NCBI GenBank assembly: GCA_009929485.1
Contig: SAAJ01000014.1
Span: 1 to 64,000, forward strand
DNA: 64,000 bases
From: Negativicutes bacterium
Lineage (GTDB): Bacteria; Bacillota; Negativicutes; Anaeromusales; Anaeromusaceae
Reading direction: 5' to 3'
A program made the position numbers and the translations under genes. Position 1 is the stretch's first letter. Each line of letters opens with the position of its first letter. Under the pieces are notes generated by a model. The model did not search any database, was not told where the DNA came from, and worked only from the letters and a program-made list of their open reading frames with translations. Positions 25,861 to 34,600 of the stretch are shown here, in pieces.

Positions 25861-26274
25861 TTAGCTTGCTCCTCCCTTAATTGCATTTTTAAGTGAAGTG
25901 AAATAGCGCCCGATATCCTGGGCTACCGCTTGGTAGTAAATACTGTTTTTAGCCATACCGGCCATTTCTGCATCAATATCTACATTATTGCCATCTAAAC
26001 GAATGGATGTATCCTTTTGGACTTGCACTTGGGCTTTAGGGACGGCGCCAGTCACCTGCGGGTAATGCTTTTCGTTGGTGCGCGCCATTTGCAAACGTTT
26101 GCCGTCGCCAAGCTGATCTCGCAACAAGGACTCAAAAACCACATCGCTTTTTTTAAAACCCGGCGTATTTACATTAGCCACATTGTTGCTGATCACGCGT
26201 TGCCGCGTGCTGGCCGCTTGCAAGGCCCCTTCCATAACCGCCACCCGTCGGGGCGAAATAATAGCCTCCAACAC
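25861..26274 (-). CDS. flgB: FlgB proximal rod protein
   Basis: This 137-aa rod protein has the FlgB N-terminal block (RQRVISNNVANVNTPGFKKS) and the C-terminal helix (YYQAVAQDIGRYFTSLKNAI). The start is a GTG at 26274 with GGAGG eight to ten bases upstream. It is the first gene of the fla/che operon here and follows codY at 281 bases, as in Bacillus. Confidence 0.94.
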   Translation of the reverse strand: MLEAIISPRRVAVMEGALQAASTRQRVISNNVANVNTPGFKKSDVVFESLLRDQLGDGKRLQMARTNEKHYPQVTGAVPKAQVQVQKDTSIRLDGNNVDIDAEMAGMAKNSIYYQAVAQDIGRYFTSLKNAIKGGAS

Positions 26275-26349
26275 GTAGACATCCTCCTCGCCGAACTACC
26301 GCTCTGCGGTTTTCAAATTTTTAATCCCTACTACTTGGTCAATTGCAGA

Positions 26350-26376
26350 ATAATACCTATTTCCAGTTCGACACAA
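26350..26376 (-). promoter_or_regulatory. Probable fla/che operon promoter
   Basis: On the minus strand a TATTAT -10 (26350-26355) is preceded by TTGTGT (26371-26376, 15-base spacer) or TTTGTG (16-base spacer). The spacing is slightly short, so it may be weak or need an activator. It lies about 75 bases upstream of the flgB GTG, and a terminator separates it from codY. Confidence 0.45.
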
Positions 26377-26424
26377 ATTCGAAAAACCCTTGCTATTACT
26401 ACAAATCCGGACAAATTTTTCCTT
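26359..26424 (-). repeat. Two imperfect tandem motifs upstream of flgB
   Basis: On the minus strand two blocks of about 32 bases both start AAGG, continue with five A or T residues, contain ATTTGT and end in AATA (26393-26424 and 26359-26391). The second overlaps the promoter -35. They could be a tandem regulator site. The match is imperfect and no factor is assigned. Confidence 0.4.
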
Positions 26425-26484
26425 TTTTGCACCATAAGTCCTAGCCCCGCCTTGGAGAAACCAGGCCACATGTATCGATTTCAC

Positions 26485-26517
26485 AATAAAAGCCTCCCTC
26501 GCAAGAGAGGGAGGCTC
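26485..26517 (-). terminator. Rho-independent terminator after codY
   Basis: On the minus strand GCCTCCCTC and GAGGGAGGC pair around a six-base loop and are followed by TTTTATT. It ends the codY transcript before the flagellar operon promoter. Confidence 0.9.
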
Positions 26518-26555
26518 TAGCGGCGCAGGTGCTCTCTACGCCGCCGTAAGTCATT

Positions 26556-27332
26556 TTACTTTTTCAGTTTCTTCAATTCTTCAATCAAAAGATCATTCAA
26601 CACTTTGATATACGTGCCCTTCATGCCCAGCGACTTAGACTCAATGACGCCAGCACTTTCAAATTTGCGTAAAGCATTTACAATAACCGAGCGGGTAATA
26701 CCGACACGGTCAGCAATCTTGCTGGCAACCAGCAAGCCTTCATTTCCTTCAAGCTCGTTAAGGATATGCATGACAGCTTCCAACTCCGAATAGGAAAGAG
26801 TTCCCAGCGCCACCTGCACTGTCGCTTTCTTGCGAGCTTCATCTTCAATTTTTTCGCTACGATCCCGCAGCATTTCCATTCCGACAACCGTCGAGCCGTA
26901 TTCACCAAGCACTAAATCGTCGTCTTCGAAGGTCACTTCAAATTTAGCGACAATCAAGGTGCCGATCCGTTCGCCTACGCCATAAATAGGGATGACCGTG
27001 GTATATTTTCCGGAAAACATACATTCTGTTGCTTGATTAAAGGAACACAAGCCTTTTTCCAAGCTCAAATTCGGCGAAGTTTCATTCACCCGCAGCAACC
27101 ATTCCACATACGCTTCTGGAAACTGCCGTTGTGAAAGAACCTTGTCCCTCATCACTTCACATTCAAAATCATCCATCAGTGCATAGCCCAACACGCCTCC
27201 TTCGCGGCTGACAATATACACATTTGCTTTTAATACTGAGGTTAGAACCTGAGACATATCAAAGTAATCCACTTTTTCCGATTTTTGCAGTAGTTTGTTA
27301 ATTTTACGAGTCCGTTCCAGCAAGGATCCCAT
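26556..27332 (-). CDS. codY: CodY global transcriptional regulator
   Basis: CodY senses branched-chain amino acids and GTP and represses nutrient-scavenging genes. The 258-aa product has the N-terminal GAF domain and a C-terminal winged helix (ASKIADRVGITRSVIVNALRK, then GVIESKSLGMKGTYI). Length is normal. It has its own promoter and a near-consensus CodY box in its leader, suggesting autoregulation. It lies directly before the flagellar operon. The xerC and hslVU genes that separate trmFO from codY in Bacillus are absent. Confidence 0.97.
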   Translation of the reverse strand: MGSLLERTRKINKLLQKSEKVDYFDMSQVLTSVLKANVYIVSREGGVLGYALMDDFECEVMRDKVLSQRQFPEAYVEWLLRVNETSPNLSLEKGLCSFNQATECMFSGKYTTVIPIYGVGERIGTLIVAKFEVTFEDDDLVLGEYGSTVVGMEMLRDRSEKIEDEARKKATVQVALGTLSYSELEAVMHILNELEGNEGLLVASKIADRVGITRSVIVNALRKFESAGVIESKSLGMKGTYIKVLNDLLIEELKKLKK

Positions 27333-27447
27333 GAGTCAATCCCTTCCCTTCCATTTATACATAATACATTTTTACCGTTTTCGCTTTTCCATTTACTTTT
27401 ATTCTTCACGAAAGTGCTTCTTTCCTTCGCCCAAAATACCTCTAAGA

Positions 27448-27462
27448 AAAATTCAGTAAATT
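27448..27462. promoter_or_regulatory. Putative CodY box in the codY leader
   Basis: On the minus strand AATTTACTGAATTTT matches 12 of 15 positions of the CodY consensus AATTTTCWGAAAATT. It lies about 90 bases downstream of the codY transcription start and 115 bases before the ATG, a roadblock-type position. Autorepression is inference. Confidence 0.5.
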
Positions 27463-27560
27463 TACGAAAGCGCTATCGCAACACAACTGACACTGCAGCA
27501 AACTGTTCTTTGCGGCAGCCTGCCAATATGGTCTATGTTACAGATATCTAACGTTAATTC

Positions 27561-27589
27561 ATACTAGCACAGCTAGACGTTTCACGCAA
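27561..27589 (-). promoter_or_regulatory. codY promoter
   Basis: On the minus strand TTGCGT (27584-27589) and TAGTAT (27561-27566) are separated by 17 bases. The -35 overlaps the last codons of trmFO, so codY has a promoter independent of the dprA operon, with a leader of about 220 bases. Confidence 0.65.
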
Positions 27590-28904
27590 GAATATTGTCA
27601 TATTTTTCTTTTAATTTTTTAATGCAAATTAAGGCGCGTTGCGCAATTTGCTGGTTCTTGATTTTTTTATCCCGGATTCTTTCTTCTAACGGCGGTAATA
27701 AACCGAAGTTGATATTCATCGGCTGAAAATGCTTGCTTTCCGCATGAGTAATATAATGGCACAAAGCGCCATGCGCTGATTCCCGCGGAAATTGGAGCGG
27801 TTCCTTTCCTTTAGCCAGCCGCGCTGCATTAAGTCCTGCCACAAGTCCCGCAGCCGCTGACTCCACATACCCTTCTACGCCGGTCAACTGACCGGCAAAC
27901 AGCCAATTAAGCCGTTCTTTAGCTTGCAGCGTCGGCAAGAGAACCTTCGGCGAATTAATAAACGTGTTGCGATGCATAACGCCAAAGCGTACAAATTGAG
28001 CTTGCTCTAAACCTGGAATCATCCGAAAGACCCGTTCTTGTTCCGGCCAGCGCAAGTGCGTTTGAAAACCGACCAGATTGTAAAGAGTGCCTGCAGTATT
28101 GTCCTGTCGCAACTGCACTACCGCATAAGGAATACGCCCCGTATCAGGCCGTGGCAGCCCAACCGGTTTGAGCGGTCCGAAGCGCAGCGTATCTATGCCT
28201 CTGGCCGCCATCGCCTCTACAGGCATACAGCCTTCAAAAAAGACAGTTTTTTCAAATTCACGCACAGGAGCGGTTTCCGCCTGGGTCAGCTCCTGCCAAA
28301 ACGCCTCGTACTCCTCTTTTTCCATAGGGCAGTTCAAATAGTCCGCATCGCCTTTATCATAGCGTGACGCCCGATAAATTTTTTCCATATCTAGAGAATC
28401 TGCGTGCACAATCGGCGCGGCGGCGTCGTAAAAATACAGCGACTCGCTGCCGGCAAAGCGCTGAATTTCTTCGGACAAAGCCGGAGCCGTCAATGGCCCT
28501 GAAGCAATTACCGCCACCTCTGCCTCGACTGGCAAAGTCTTAACTTCTTCTTCAACCACAGTAATTAAAGGATGCTGTCGAATGGCTTCGGTAATGCCGC
28601 GGCTGAAACCCTCTCGATCTACAGCCAGCGCCCCTCCTGCAGGCAAACGCCAAGCATCGGCCTGCTGCAAAATCAAGGAGTTCAGTTGACGCATTTCCTC
28701 TTTTAGCAGTCCCACAGCGTTTTCCACAGCCGCCGCCCGTAAAGAATTGCTACAAACAAGTTCCGCAAACCAAGGCGTGCTGTGGGCCGGACTGGGCACG
28801 GACGGTCTCATTTCATACAGCCGCACGCGAACGCCTGCCTGCGCAATTTGCCAGGCCGCCTCGCTTCCAGCCAGACCTGCGCCAATTACTACAACTTCTT
28901 TCAT
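27582..28904 (-). CDS. trmFO: TrmFO, folate-dependent tRNA U54 methyltransferase
   Basis: TrmFO makes ribothymidine at position 54 of tRNA using methylene-THF and FAD. The 440-aa product starts [17 protein letters not shown], a GxGxxG FAD motif. It has family motifs [16 protein letters not shown] and [17 protein letters not shown]. The ATG at 28904 overlaps the topA stop (ATGA). Third gene of dprA-topA-trmFO. Confidence 0.96.
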   Translation of the reverse strand: MKEVVVIGAGLAGSEAAWQIAQAGVRVRLYEMRPSVPSPAHSTPWFAELVCSNSLRAAAVENAVGLLKEEMRQLNSLILQQADAWRLPAGGALAVDREGFSRGITEAIRQHPLITVVEEEVKTLPVEAEVAVIASGPLTAPALSEEIQRFAGSESLYFYDAAAPIVHADSLDMEKIYRASRYDKGDADYLNCPMEKEEYEAFWQELTQAETAPVREFEKTVFFEGCMPVEAMAARGIDTLRFGPLKPVGLPRPDTGRIPYAVVQLRQDNTAGTLYNLVGFQTHLRWPEQERVFRMIPGLEQAQFVRFGVMHRNTFINSPKVLLPTLQAKERLNWLFAGQLTGVEGYVESAAAGLVAGLNAARLAKGKEPLQFPRESAHGALCHYITHAESKHFQPMNINFGLLPPLEERIRDKKIKNQQIAQRALICIKKLKEKYDNILA

Positions 28905-31024
28905 TCCTGCTTCTCCTTTGAGACATTCTCTTTTCCCGCCGTCTTCTCCGCTGCACGACTGCTGCAATTTTCATCACCGCAGCGAACACTGCTCCGCCCG
29001 TTGCGAAAAGCATGACGGACCATAAAATGGCCGCAAACCTGACAAGTCTCCGCCAACGGAGCGTCCCAGCTGACAAAATCGCACTCAGGGTACCGTTGGC
29101 AGCCGTAAAATACTTTACCGCGCTTCGTACGGCGTTCGATAATTTTCCCCTGACACTTAGGACAGGCAATTCCCGTGTCCTTAATGATCGGTTTAGCATT
29201 GCGACATTCCGGGAAACCGGGACAGGCAAGAAATTTCCCATAACGCCCCTGTTTCACCACCATGTTTCGACCGCAACGTTCGCAAATTTCGTCCGACACC
29301 TCTACAGGCAGTTCTACTTGACCAATCTCTTCTTCGGCTTTCGCCAAGTGAACCGCAAAGGTGTCGTAGAAATCACGCAATACCGCCACGCGTGTTTCCC
29401 GCCCCTCCGCAATGGAGTCTAGCTGGCCTTCCAGGGATGCCGTAAATGTTGCGTCAACGATATCTTTAAAGTATTCCTTCAGTAAATCAAGCACTAAATT
29501 TCCCAGTTCCGTAGGATAAAACTTCTTTTCCGCTTTGGCCACATAGCCTCGTTGCAGAATGGTATCAATAATTGGCGCATACGTACTTGGCCGTCCAATG
29601 CCTTTTTCTTCCAAGGTTTTAACCAACGTAGCTTCCGTGTACCTCGGCGGCGGCTCTGTAAAATGCTGTTTAGGCTGCATTTTATGAAGCTTCACTTCTT
29701 GTCCCGGCTCCAACGCAGGAAGACGTACATCTTTTTCTTCTTTACCTTCGTCCATGCCCTCCGTATAAAGAATCATAAAGCCGGCAAATTTCAGAATAGA
29801 GCCGTTGGCGCGCAAACGATACGCCCCGGCTGTCAGATCTACGCTAACCGTTTCATAGAGAGCGGCGTTCATCTGGCTGGCGACAAAGCGCTCCCAAATC
29901 AGCTTGTATAAACGCCACTGTTCCTTGCTAAGATACGATTCCACCTCTAACGGAGTCAGCTCCACATGGGTAGGACGAATGGCTTCATGCGCATCTTGCG
30001 CCATTTTTTTCGTACTGTAAACAGGAGCTTTGGGCGGCAAGTACGCTTCACCATAACGAGAAGCGATTACCGCTCTAGCCTCCTCTTGGGCTGATTCGGC
30101 AATACGCGTCGAATCCGTACGCATATACGTAATTAGGCCCACAGGACCTTTGCCGCCTACAGGCAGGCCTTCATACAACTGCTGAGCCACAGACATGGTT
30201 TTGCGCGTCGTAAAGCCCAGCTTACGAGCCGCCTCCTGCTGCAAACTGCTGGTGGTAAAGGGAGCTGCCGGATTGCGTCGGCGCTCCTTTTCCTTTTTGG
30301 CAGCCACAATAAAAACAGCCTCTTCCAGCTCTTGGGTCGCCGCCATCGTCTCTGCTTCATTCGTAAGGGCTAGCTTTTTCCCCTCTTTGGCAACTACCTG
30401 CGCCTCAAACAAAGCGCATCTGGGCTTGTCACGAAGTTTGGCCGCCAATGTCCAATACTCTTCAGAAACAAACTTTTCAATCTCCCGCTCTCGTTCGCAA
30501 ATCAAGTTTACCGCCACAGACTGAACCCGTCCGGCGCTCAATCCTTTGCGAACCTTGCGCCATAGCAAGGGACTCAGCTTATACCCCACCATGCGATCTA
30601 AGAGCCGTCTGGTTTGCTGCGCGTCAACCCGCGGCAAAAAGATGGAGCGAGGATTCTTCAGCGCCTGCTGAATCGCAGGTTTCGTGATTTCGTTGAATTC
30701 AATCCGGCAAGGAGAGTCTACAGGCACCTTTAGCAACTGCGCCAGATGCCAGGCAATAGCCTCCCCTTCCCGATCCATATCAGAGGCGAGATAAATAGCG
30801 TCCGCTTGCTTGGCGGCATTTTTCAATTCTTTGATAATATCGCCCTTGCCTCGTATATTGATATATCTTGGCTCAAAATCTTGTTCCACGTCAATGCCAA
30901 ATTGGCTTTTGGGCAAATCCCGCAAATGTCCCATAGAAGCCTTTACTGTATATTTTTTGCCCAAAAACTTTTCAATTGTTTTCGCTTTGGCTGGCGATTC
31001 CACTACCACCAATGTTTTTTTCAC
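28901..31024 (-). CDS. topA: DNA topoisomerase I (TopA)
   Basis: This type IA topoisomerase relaxes negative supercoils. The 707-aa protein begins with a Toprim domain ([30 protein letters not shown]). It has the catalytic Tyr in [13 protein letters not shown] and ends with three C4 zinc modules near residues 580-690 ([24 protein letters not shown]). A GTG at 31024 with GGAGG seven bases upstream fits better than the TTG one codon earlier. It overlaps the dprA stop. Confidence 0.96.
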   Translation of the reverse strand: MKKTLVVVESPAKAKTIEKFLGKKYTVKASMGHLRDLPKSQFGIDVEQDFEPRYINIRGKGDIIKELKNAAKQADAIYLASDMDREGEAIAWHLAQLLKVPVDSPCRIEFNEITKPAIQQALKNPRSIFLPRVDAQQTRRLLDRMVGYKLSPLLWRKVRKGLSAGRVQSVAVNLICEREREIEKFVSEEYWTLAAKLRDKPRCALFEAQVVAKEGKKLALTNEAETMAATQELEEAVFIVAAKKEKERRRNPAAPFTTSSLQQEAARKLGFTTRKTMSVAQQLYEGLPVGGKGPVGLITYMRTDSTRIAESAQEEARAVIASRYGEAYLPPKAPVYSTKKMAQDAHEAIRPTHVELTPLEVESYLSKEQWRLYKLIWERFVASQMNAALYETVSVDLTAGAYRLRANGSILKFAGFMILYTEGMDEGKEEKDVRLPALEPGQEVKLHKMQPKQHFTEPPPRYTEATLVKTLEEKGIGRPSTYAPIIDTILQRGYVAKAEKKFYPTELGNLVLDLLKEYFKDIVDATFTASLEGQLDSIAEGRETRVAVLRDFYDTFAVHLAKAEEEIGQVELPVEVSDEICERCGRNMVVKQGRYGKFLACPGFPECRNAKPIIKDTGIACPKCQGKIIERRTKRGKVFYGCQRYPECDFVSWDAPLAETCQVCGHFMVRHAFRNGRSSVRCGDENCSSRAAEKTAGKENVSKEKQE

Positions 31025-32124
31025 CAAATTACCTCCTTGGCAGTTCGACCATATCGATGGCCTTCTTTACGAACCAGTCCTTTTAGTTCCAGACAAAGCA
31101 ATGTATATTGCAACTGCGTCCACTCCAACTCGCCTGTTGCAGCTAATTCATCAATATGCCGCAGATTGCCGGAGGAAAGCAAATTCCAAACCTTTTTTTC
31201 CTCTTCAGTATCCAAAAGAGTTCCCTCTAAGACAGCTTTGGCGCCTGCGTCGTCCCAACCGCAAGCCTGCAGCACATCGACGCCGTTTTCTACTAACGCT
31301 GCGCCCTGCCGCAACAAATGATGCGGCCCCTTGCTACCAGGCGAAAAAATACTCCCCGGCACAGCCAGAACCTCCCGGCCCTCTTCCAGCGCCATATCCG
31401 CAGTAATTAAAGCCCCGCTCTTTTCATTGGCTTCCACGACAATGGTCGCTTGTGCCAAGCCAGCAATAATACGGTTGCGCGCCGGAAAAAATTTGGGCCT
31501 AGGCTGCGTTCCTGGAGCGTACTCGCTCATAACACAACCGCCTGTCGCGGCAATTTCCTTCAGAAGTTCCCTGTTTTCCGGCGGATACGCTACATCAATA
31601 CCACAGCCCAAGACTGCAATTGTTACGCCTTTTTGCTGCAAACAGCCCCGATGCGCCGCCGAGTCAATCCCCCGGGCCGCGCCGCTGACAACCGCAACGC
31701 CTGCCGCCGCTAAGTCCTCACCCAGCCGTTCCGCCACATTTTTTCCATAAGGCGATGCTTTGCGGCTTCCAACTACCGCCACAAGCCGTTCCGGCAACTG
31801 CGCCAGACTTCCCTTTATAAAAAGAATCCGAGGCGGATGATGAATTTGCCTCAATAGTGCAGGATACTCTGGTGAAGACAACGCCAAGCAGGAAATCCCC
31901 TGTTGTTTCCAACCCTGAAAGACGATTTCTGCATCTATCTTTTCGCGAAAACGGCAAAATGCTTCCGCTTCCTCCGCCGCTAAGAAGCCAGACAAAAGCA
32001 AATCGCGCCTGCTTGCTTTCCATGCTTGCCGAGCGCGACCTTTCTGGGCCATCAATTTAACAACTACACAGTCCCGCCATGACGGCGCCGTTTGTAAAAG
32101 AGCGAGATACCAAGCATCTTCCAC
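31021..32124 (-). CDS. dprA: DprA (Smf), RecA loader for incoming DNA
   Basis: DprA binds single-stranded DNA during natural transformation and loads RecA. The 367-aa protein has a SAM-like N-terminal region, the Rossmann fold (VAVVGSRKASPYGKNVAERL, SGAARGIDSAAHRG, LGCGIDVAYPPENR) and a C-terminal winged helix. The start is GTG with GGAGGGG upstream. It is first in the dprA-topA-trmFO operon with its own strong promoter. dprA is widespread, so it does not prove competence. Confidence 0.95.
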   Translation of the reverse strand: MEDAWYLALLQTAPSWRDCVVVKLMAQKGRARQAWKASRRDLLLSGFLAAEEAEAFCRFREKIDAEIVFQGWKQQGISCLALSSPEYPALLRQIHHPPRILFIKGSLAQLPERLVAVVGSRKASPYGKNVAERLGEDLAAAGVAVVSGAARGIDSAAHRGCLQQKGVTIAVLGCGIDVAYPPENRELLKEIAATGGCVMSEYAPGTQPRPKFFPARNRIIAGLAQATIVVEANEKSGALITADMALEEGREVLAVPGSIFSPGSKGPHHLLRQGAALVENGVDVLQACGWDDAGAKAVLEGTLLDTEEEKKVWNLLSSGNLRHIDELAATGELEWTQLQYTLLCLELKGLVRKEGHRYGRTAKEVIW

Positions 32125-32170
32125 CTAAATCCCCTCCTTTGCGGCCAAAGGGGTCGCTCAATTGACCTTT

Positions 32171-32200
32171 ATTATAAGCCGCATTTCCCCGCACGGTCAA
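32171..32200 (-). promoter_or_regulatory. Strong sigma-A promoter of dprA-topA-trmFO
   Basis: On the minus strand TTGACC (32195-32200) and TATAAT (32171-32176) are 18 bases apart. Transcription would start about 40 bases before the dprA GTG. Confidence 0.8.
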
Positions 32201-32206
32201 GGGAAT

Positions 32207-32242
32207 GAAAAAAAGAAACCACTCAAAAGAAATGGTTTCTTC
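32207..32242 (-). terminator. Terminator after folK
   Basis: On the minus strand GAAACCATTT and its complement around GAGTGGTTTC form a stem followed by seven T residues. It closes the folP-folB-folK operon before the dprA promoter. Confidence 0.85.
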
Positions 32243-32291
32243 CTAAAATACAAATGAAAATTGTCATCTAGCGCCTGCCTGACAGCCACTT

Positions 32292-32798
32292 TTATTTCCT
32301 TCTTGCCTGGGGCAAGGGAAAGGGAGCATACCAGCGCACGCCTTGTACATCCGCCTGTAAGTCCGCCAAGCGCTCCGGCACCGCCTCAAGATCTTCCGGC
32401 AGGCGTTCCTTTAAAAGTTCCCATAGCGGCACCAGCACAAAAGCCCGTTGAAACAGGCCTGGATGCGGCAAGGTCAATTGCTCGCTATGACACTGTATGC
32501 CAGAAATATACAAAATATCCAAGTCTAGCGTCCGCGGCCCCCACCGCACTGACCGCTTGCGGCCAAGAGCTGTTTCTACCGCCAAACAAACCGCCAAAAG
32601 TTCTTCTGGGACTGCAGTTGTTTCCACCAGTAACACGGCATTTAAAAACGGAGGTTGCTCATGAAAGCCAAAGGGTTCTGTCTCATATACTGCGGAGGCT
32701 TCAAGAATTTTTACTCCTTTTTCGGCCAGAAGCGCTGCCGCCTGCGCAAACAAAGCCAACCGGTCCCCCTGATTGGAACCGATGGACAACAAAATCAA
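32292..32798 (-). CDS. folK: HPPK, dihydropteridine pyrophosphokinase (FolK)
   Basis: FolK transfers pyrophosphate from ATP to 6-hydroxymethyl-dihydropterin in folate synthesis. The 168-aa product opens LLSIGSNQGDR and carries the catalytic block RWGPRTLDLDILY and LPHPGLFQRAFVL. The start is a TTG at 32798 with AGGCGGTGAG upstream. It directly follows folB; folP-folB-folK is a normal Firmicutes unit. Confidence 0.94.
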   Translation of the reverse strand: MILLSIGSNQGDRLALFAQAAALLAEKGVKILEASAVYETEPFGFHEQPPFLNAVLLVETTAVPEELLAVCLAVETALGRKRSVRWGPRTLDLDILYISGIQCHSEQLTLPHPGLFQRAFVLVPLWELLKERLPEDLEAVPERLADLQADVQGVRWYAPFPLPQARRK

Positions 32799-32802
32799 GA
32801 AC

Positions 32803-33162
32803 TCACCGCCTTCTTGATACTTCTACTTCTACATAGTCAATTTGTCCCGGCAACGGTACTGCGGGCTTACGAATCGCCACAGTTACTTCATTAATAGTGA
32901 TCCACTCGCTCAACAGCAGTTCCGCTAGATGGGATCCCAACGCCTCTAACAGTAAAAAGCGCTTCTGTTCCACTTCACGGCGCACCAACGCATATACCGA
33001 GGTATAATCTACGGTAGCTCCCACTTCATCAGATTTTTCCGCTGCCGGAGCATCCACGTTCATGGTGACATCCAAATAAAATCGCTGCCCTTGCTCTCTT
33101 TCATATTCAAATACCCCATGGAAACCATACACCATCATGTTTTTCAAAGTAATTTTTGTCAT
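32803..33162 (-). CDS. folB: Dihydroneopterin aldolase (FolB)
   Basis: FolB cleaves dihydroneopterin to 6-hydroxymethyl-dihydropterin. The 119-aa product has ITLKNMMVYGFHGVFEYERE with the conserved Tyr and Glu, and LLEALGSHLAELLL. The ATG at 33162 lies eight bases after AAGGG and is preferred over a GTG three codons upstream. It starts just after the folP stop. Confidence 0.94.
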   Translation of the reverse strand: MTKITLKNMMVYGFHGVFEYEREQGQRFYLDVTMNVDAPAAEKSDEVGATVDYTSVYALVRREVEQKRFLLLEALGSHLAELLLSEWITINEVTVAIRKPAVPLPGQIDYVEVEVSRRR

Positions 33163-33167
33163 AGATT

Positions 33168-34376
33168 TCACCCTTTCTTCTGCATGGCATTAATCATTTT
33201 TGCAATTCTCGCCATGGCCTTCACATCATGGACGCGAACAATTTGAGCGCCTTGCGCAATCCCCCAAGCCACCGTCGCCGCCGTCCCTTCGACCCGTTCA
33301 TCTGTTGCCAGTCCGCCCAGCACTTCGCCGATAAAACGTTTGCGCGACGTACCAAGAAGAACCGGACAACCCATTGCTTGCAATTCGCCAAGGCGAGACA
33401 TTACCTCCAAATTTTGCGCACAAGTTTTGGCAAAGCCAATTCCCGGATCAATCCAAACATTTTCCTCTCTAACGCCGGCTGCTGTTGCCAGATCCAAACT
33501 GCGCCGTAAAAAGCCGCAAATACTGCCCATTATATCTCCAGTATAGACTGCTTCTTGTTGATTGTGCATAACCACAACAGGAACATTATGGCGAGCTGCT
33601 ACGGCAGCCATCCCAGCATCTCTTTGCAAGCCCCAGACATCATTTATAATATGCGCCCCTGCTTGCAACGCCGCTTCCGCGACCTCCGCCTTGTACGTAT
33701 CAATGGATATCGGCACTGAAAGCTGCTTAACCAGCGGCTCTAATACCGGCAACATGCGACTTAGCTCTATTTCGGCGGATATCTCCTGATTTCCTCCATA
33801 CGGCCTAGTTGATTCCGCCCCCAGGTCAATAATATCCGCGCCCTCTTCCACTAACCGTTGCGCCTGCTCTATCGCCGCTTCCGCTGAAAAATATCGACCT
33901 CCATCAGAAAAGGAATCTGGCGTTACATTCAAAATTCCCATTACAAGGGTCCTATTTTCTGTCAAGACCAAGCGTTTCCCGTCTTGCCACGCATACTCAC
34001 GCTGACAGGTTGGCTGCAAATGCGCTTTTAGCGCCTGTTCCATGGCCGCCGCCACACGAGGCAAGCCCCACGGCTGCTGTTTCAGCTGCGCCAGAGCCAG
34101 ACGATACTGCTTGACCGTAGCAAACACCAACACATCGGTACACTCCTCCGATAAGTCAGCAGTTCCTCTGGAAACAGCCACATCGCCGCCTTTCGCCAAA
34201 AAAGTCTGTTTTAATAAATTAGCAGCTTTCGTCGATAAGCCCTCCAGTTTCAACACTGGTAAAAGCATCTTCTCCGTCATCAAAGCGACGCCGACCGGAT
34301 CACAGCCAATCTGTTCTAATTGGCGTTTTGCTTCCGCCAAGGACACAAGGGACAAAGAGCGCAAATTATATGCCAT
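33168..34376 (-). CDS. folP: Dihydropteroate synthase (FolP) with N-terminal extension
   Basis: FolP joins pABA to the pterin diphosphate. Residues from about 140 on are a full DHPS TIM barrel: GILNVTPDSFSDGG, DLGAESTRP, ISIDTYKAEV, and the C-terminal KRFIGEVL and RVHDV motifs. The first 125 residues form an additional domain that includes LKLEGLSTKAANLLKQT. DHPS enzymes of related anaerobes have such an extension; its role is unknown to me. The spacing from GGAGG to ATG (12 bases) is long. Confidence 0.93.
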   Translation of the reverse strand: MAYNLRSLSLVSLAEAKRQLEQIGCDPVGVALMTEKMLLPVLKLEGLSTKAANLLKQTFLAKGGDVAVSRGTADLSEECTDVLVFATVKQYRLALAQLKQQPWGLPRVAAAMEQALKAHLQPTCQREYAWQDGKRLVLTENRTLVMGILNVTPDSFSDGGRYFSAEAAIEQAQRLVEEGADIIDLGAESTRPYGGNQEISAEIELSRMLPVLEPLVKQLSVPISIDTYKAEVAEAALQAGAHIINDVWGLQRDAGMAAVAARHNVPVVVMHNQQEAVYTGDIMGSICGFLRRSLDLATAAGVREENVWIDPGIGFAKTCAQNLEVMSRLGELQAMGCPVLLGTSRKRFIGEVLGGLATDERVEGTAATVAWGIAQGAQIVRVHDVKAMARIAKMINAMQKKG

Positions 34377-34464
34377 AATAGAATAGTTCCTCCTTTAAAG
34401 AACTTCTGTTAACACGATTGCAACTAAATCATAGCTTGTAGCAGTTTCCTCTCTGAATAGAGGA

Positions 34465-34494
34465 TTGCCAAAACATTTATGTTTATTGTATCAT
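34465..34494 (+). promoter_or_regulatory. pncB promoter with palindrome in the spacer
   Basis: TTGCCA (34465-34470) and TATCAT (34489-34494) are 18 bases apart. The spacer begins with AAACATTTATGTTT (34471-34484), a 6-2-6 palindrome suited to a repressor. The decamer TTTATTGTAT occurs twice 14 bases apart (34482 and 34496). A niacin-responsive regulator is a guess. Confidence 0.6.
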
Positions 34495-34600
34495 ATTTAT
34501 TGTATGTTAAGGAGCAGGCAGCCAGATTGATTCTGGCAGACGCAATCGCGGCCGACGTTCCCCGGTAAAATTTGTAAAGGGTAGGCTAGGAGGCTTAGGA

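Noticed and set aside
26300-26315. CodY-like site upstream of flgB
   Set aside because: Only about 9 of 15 positions match the consensus, close to what AT-rich sequence gives by chance.
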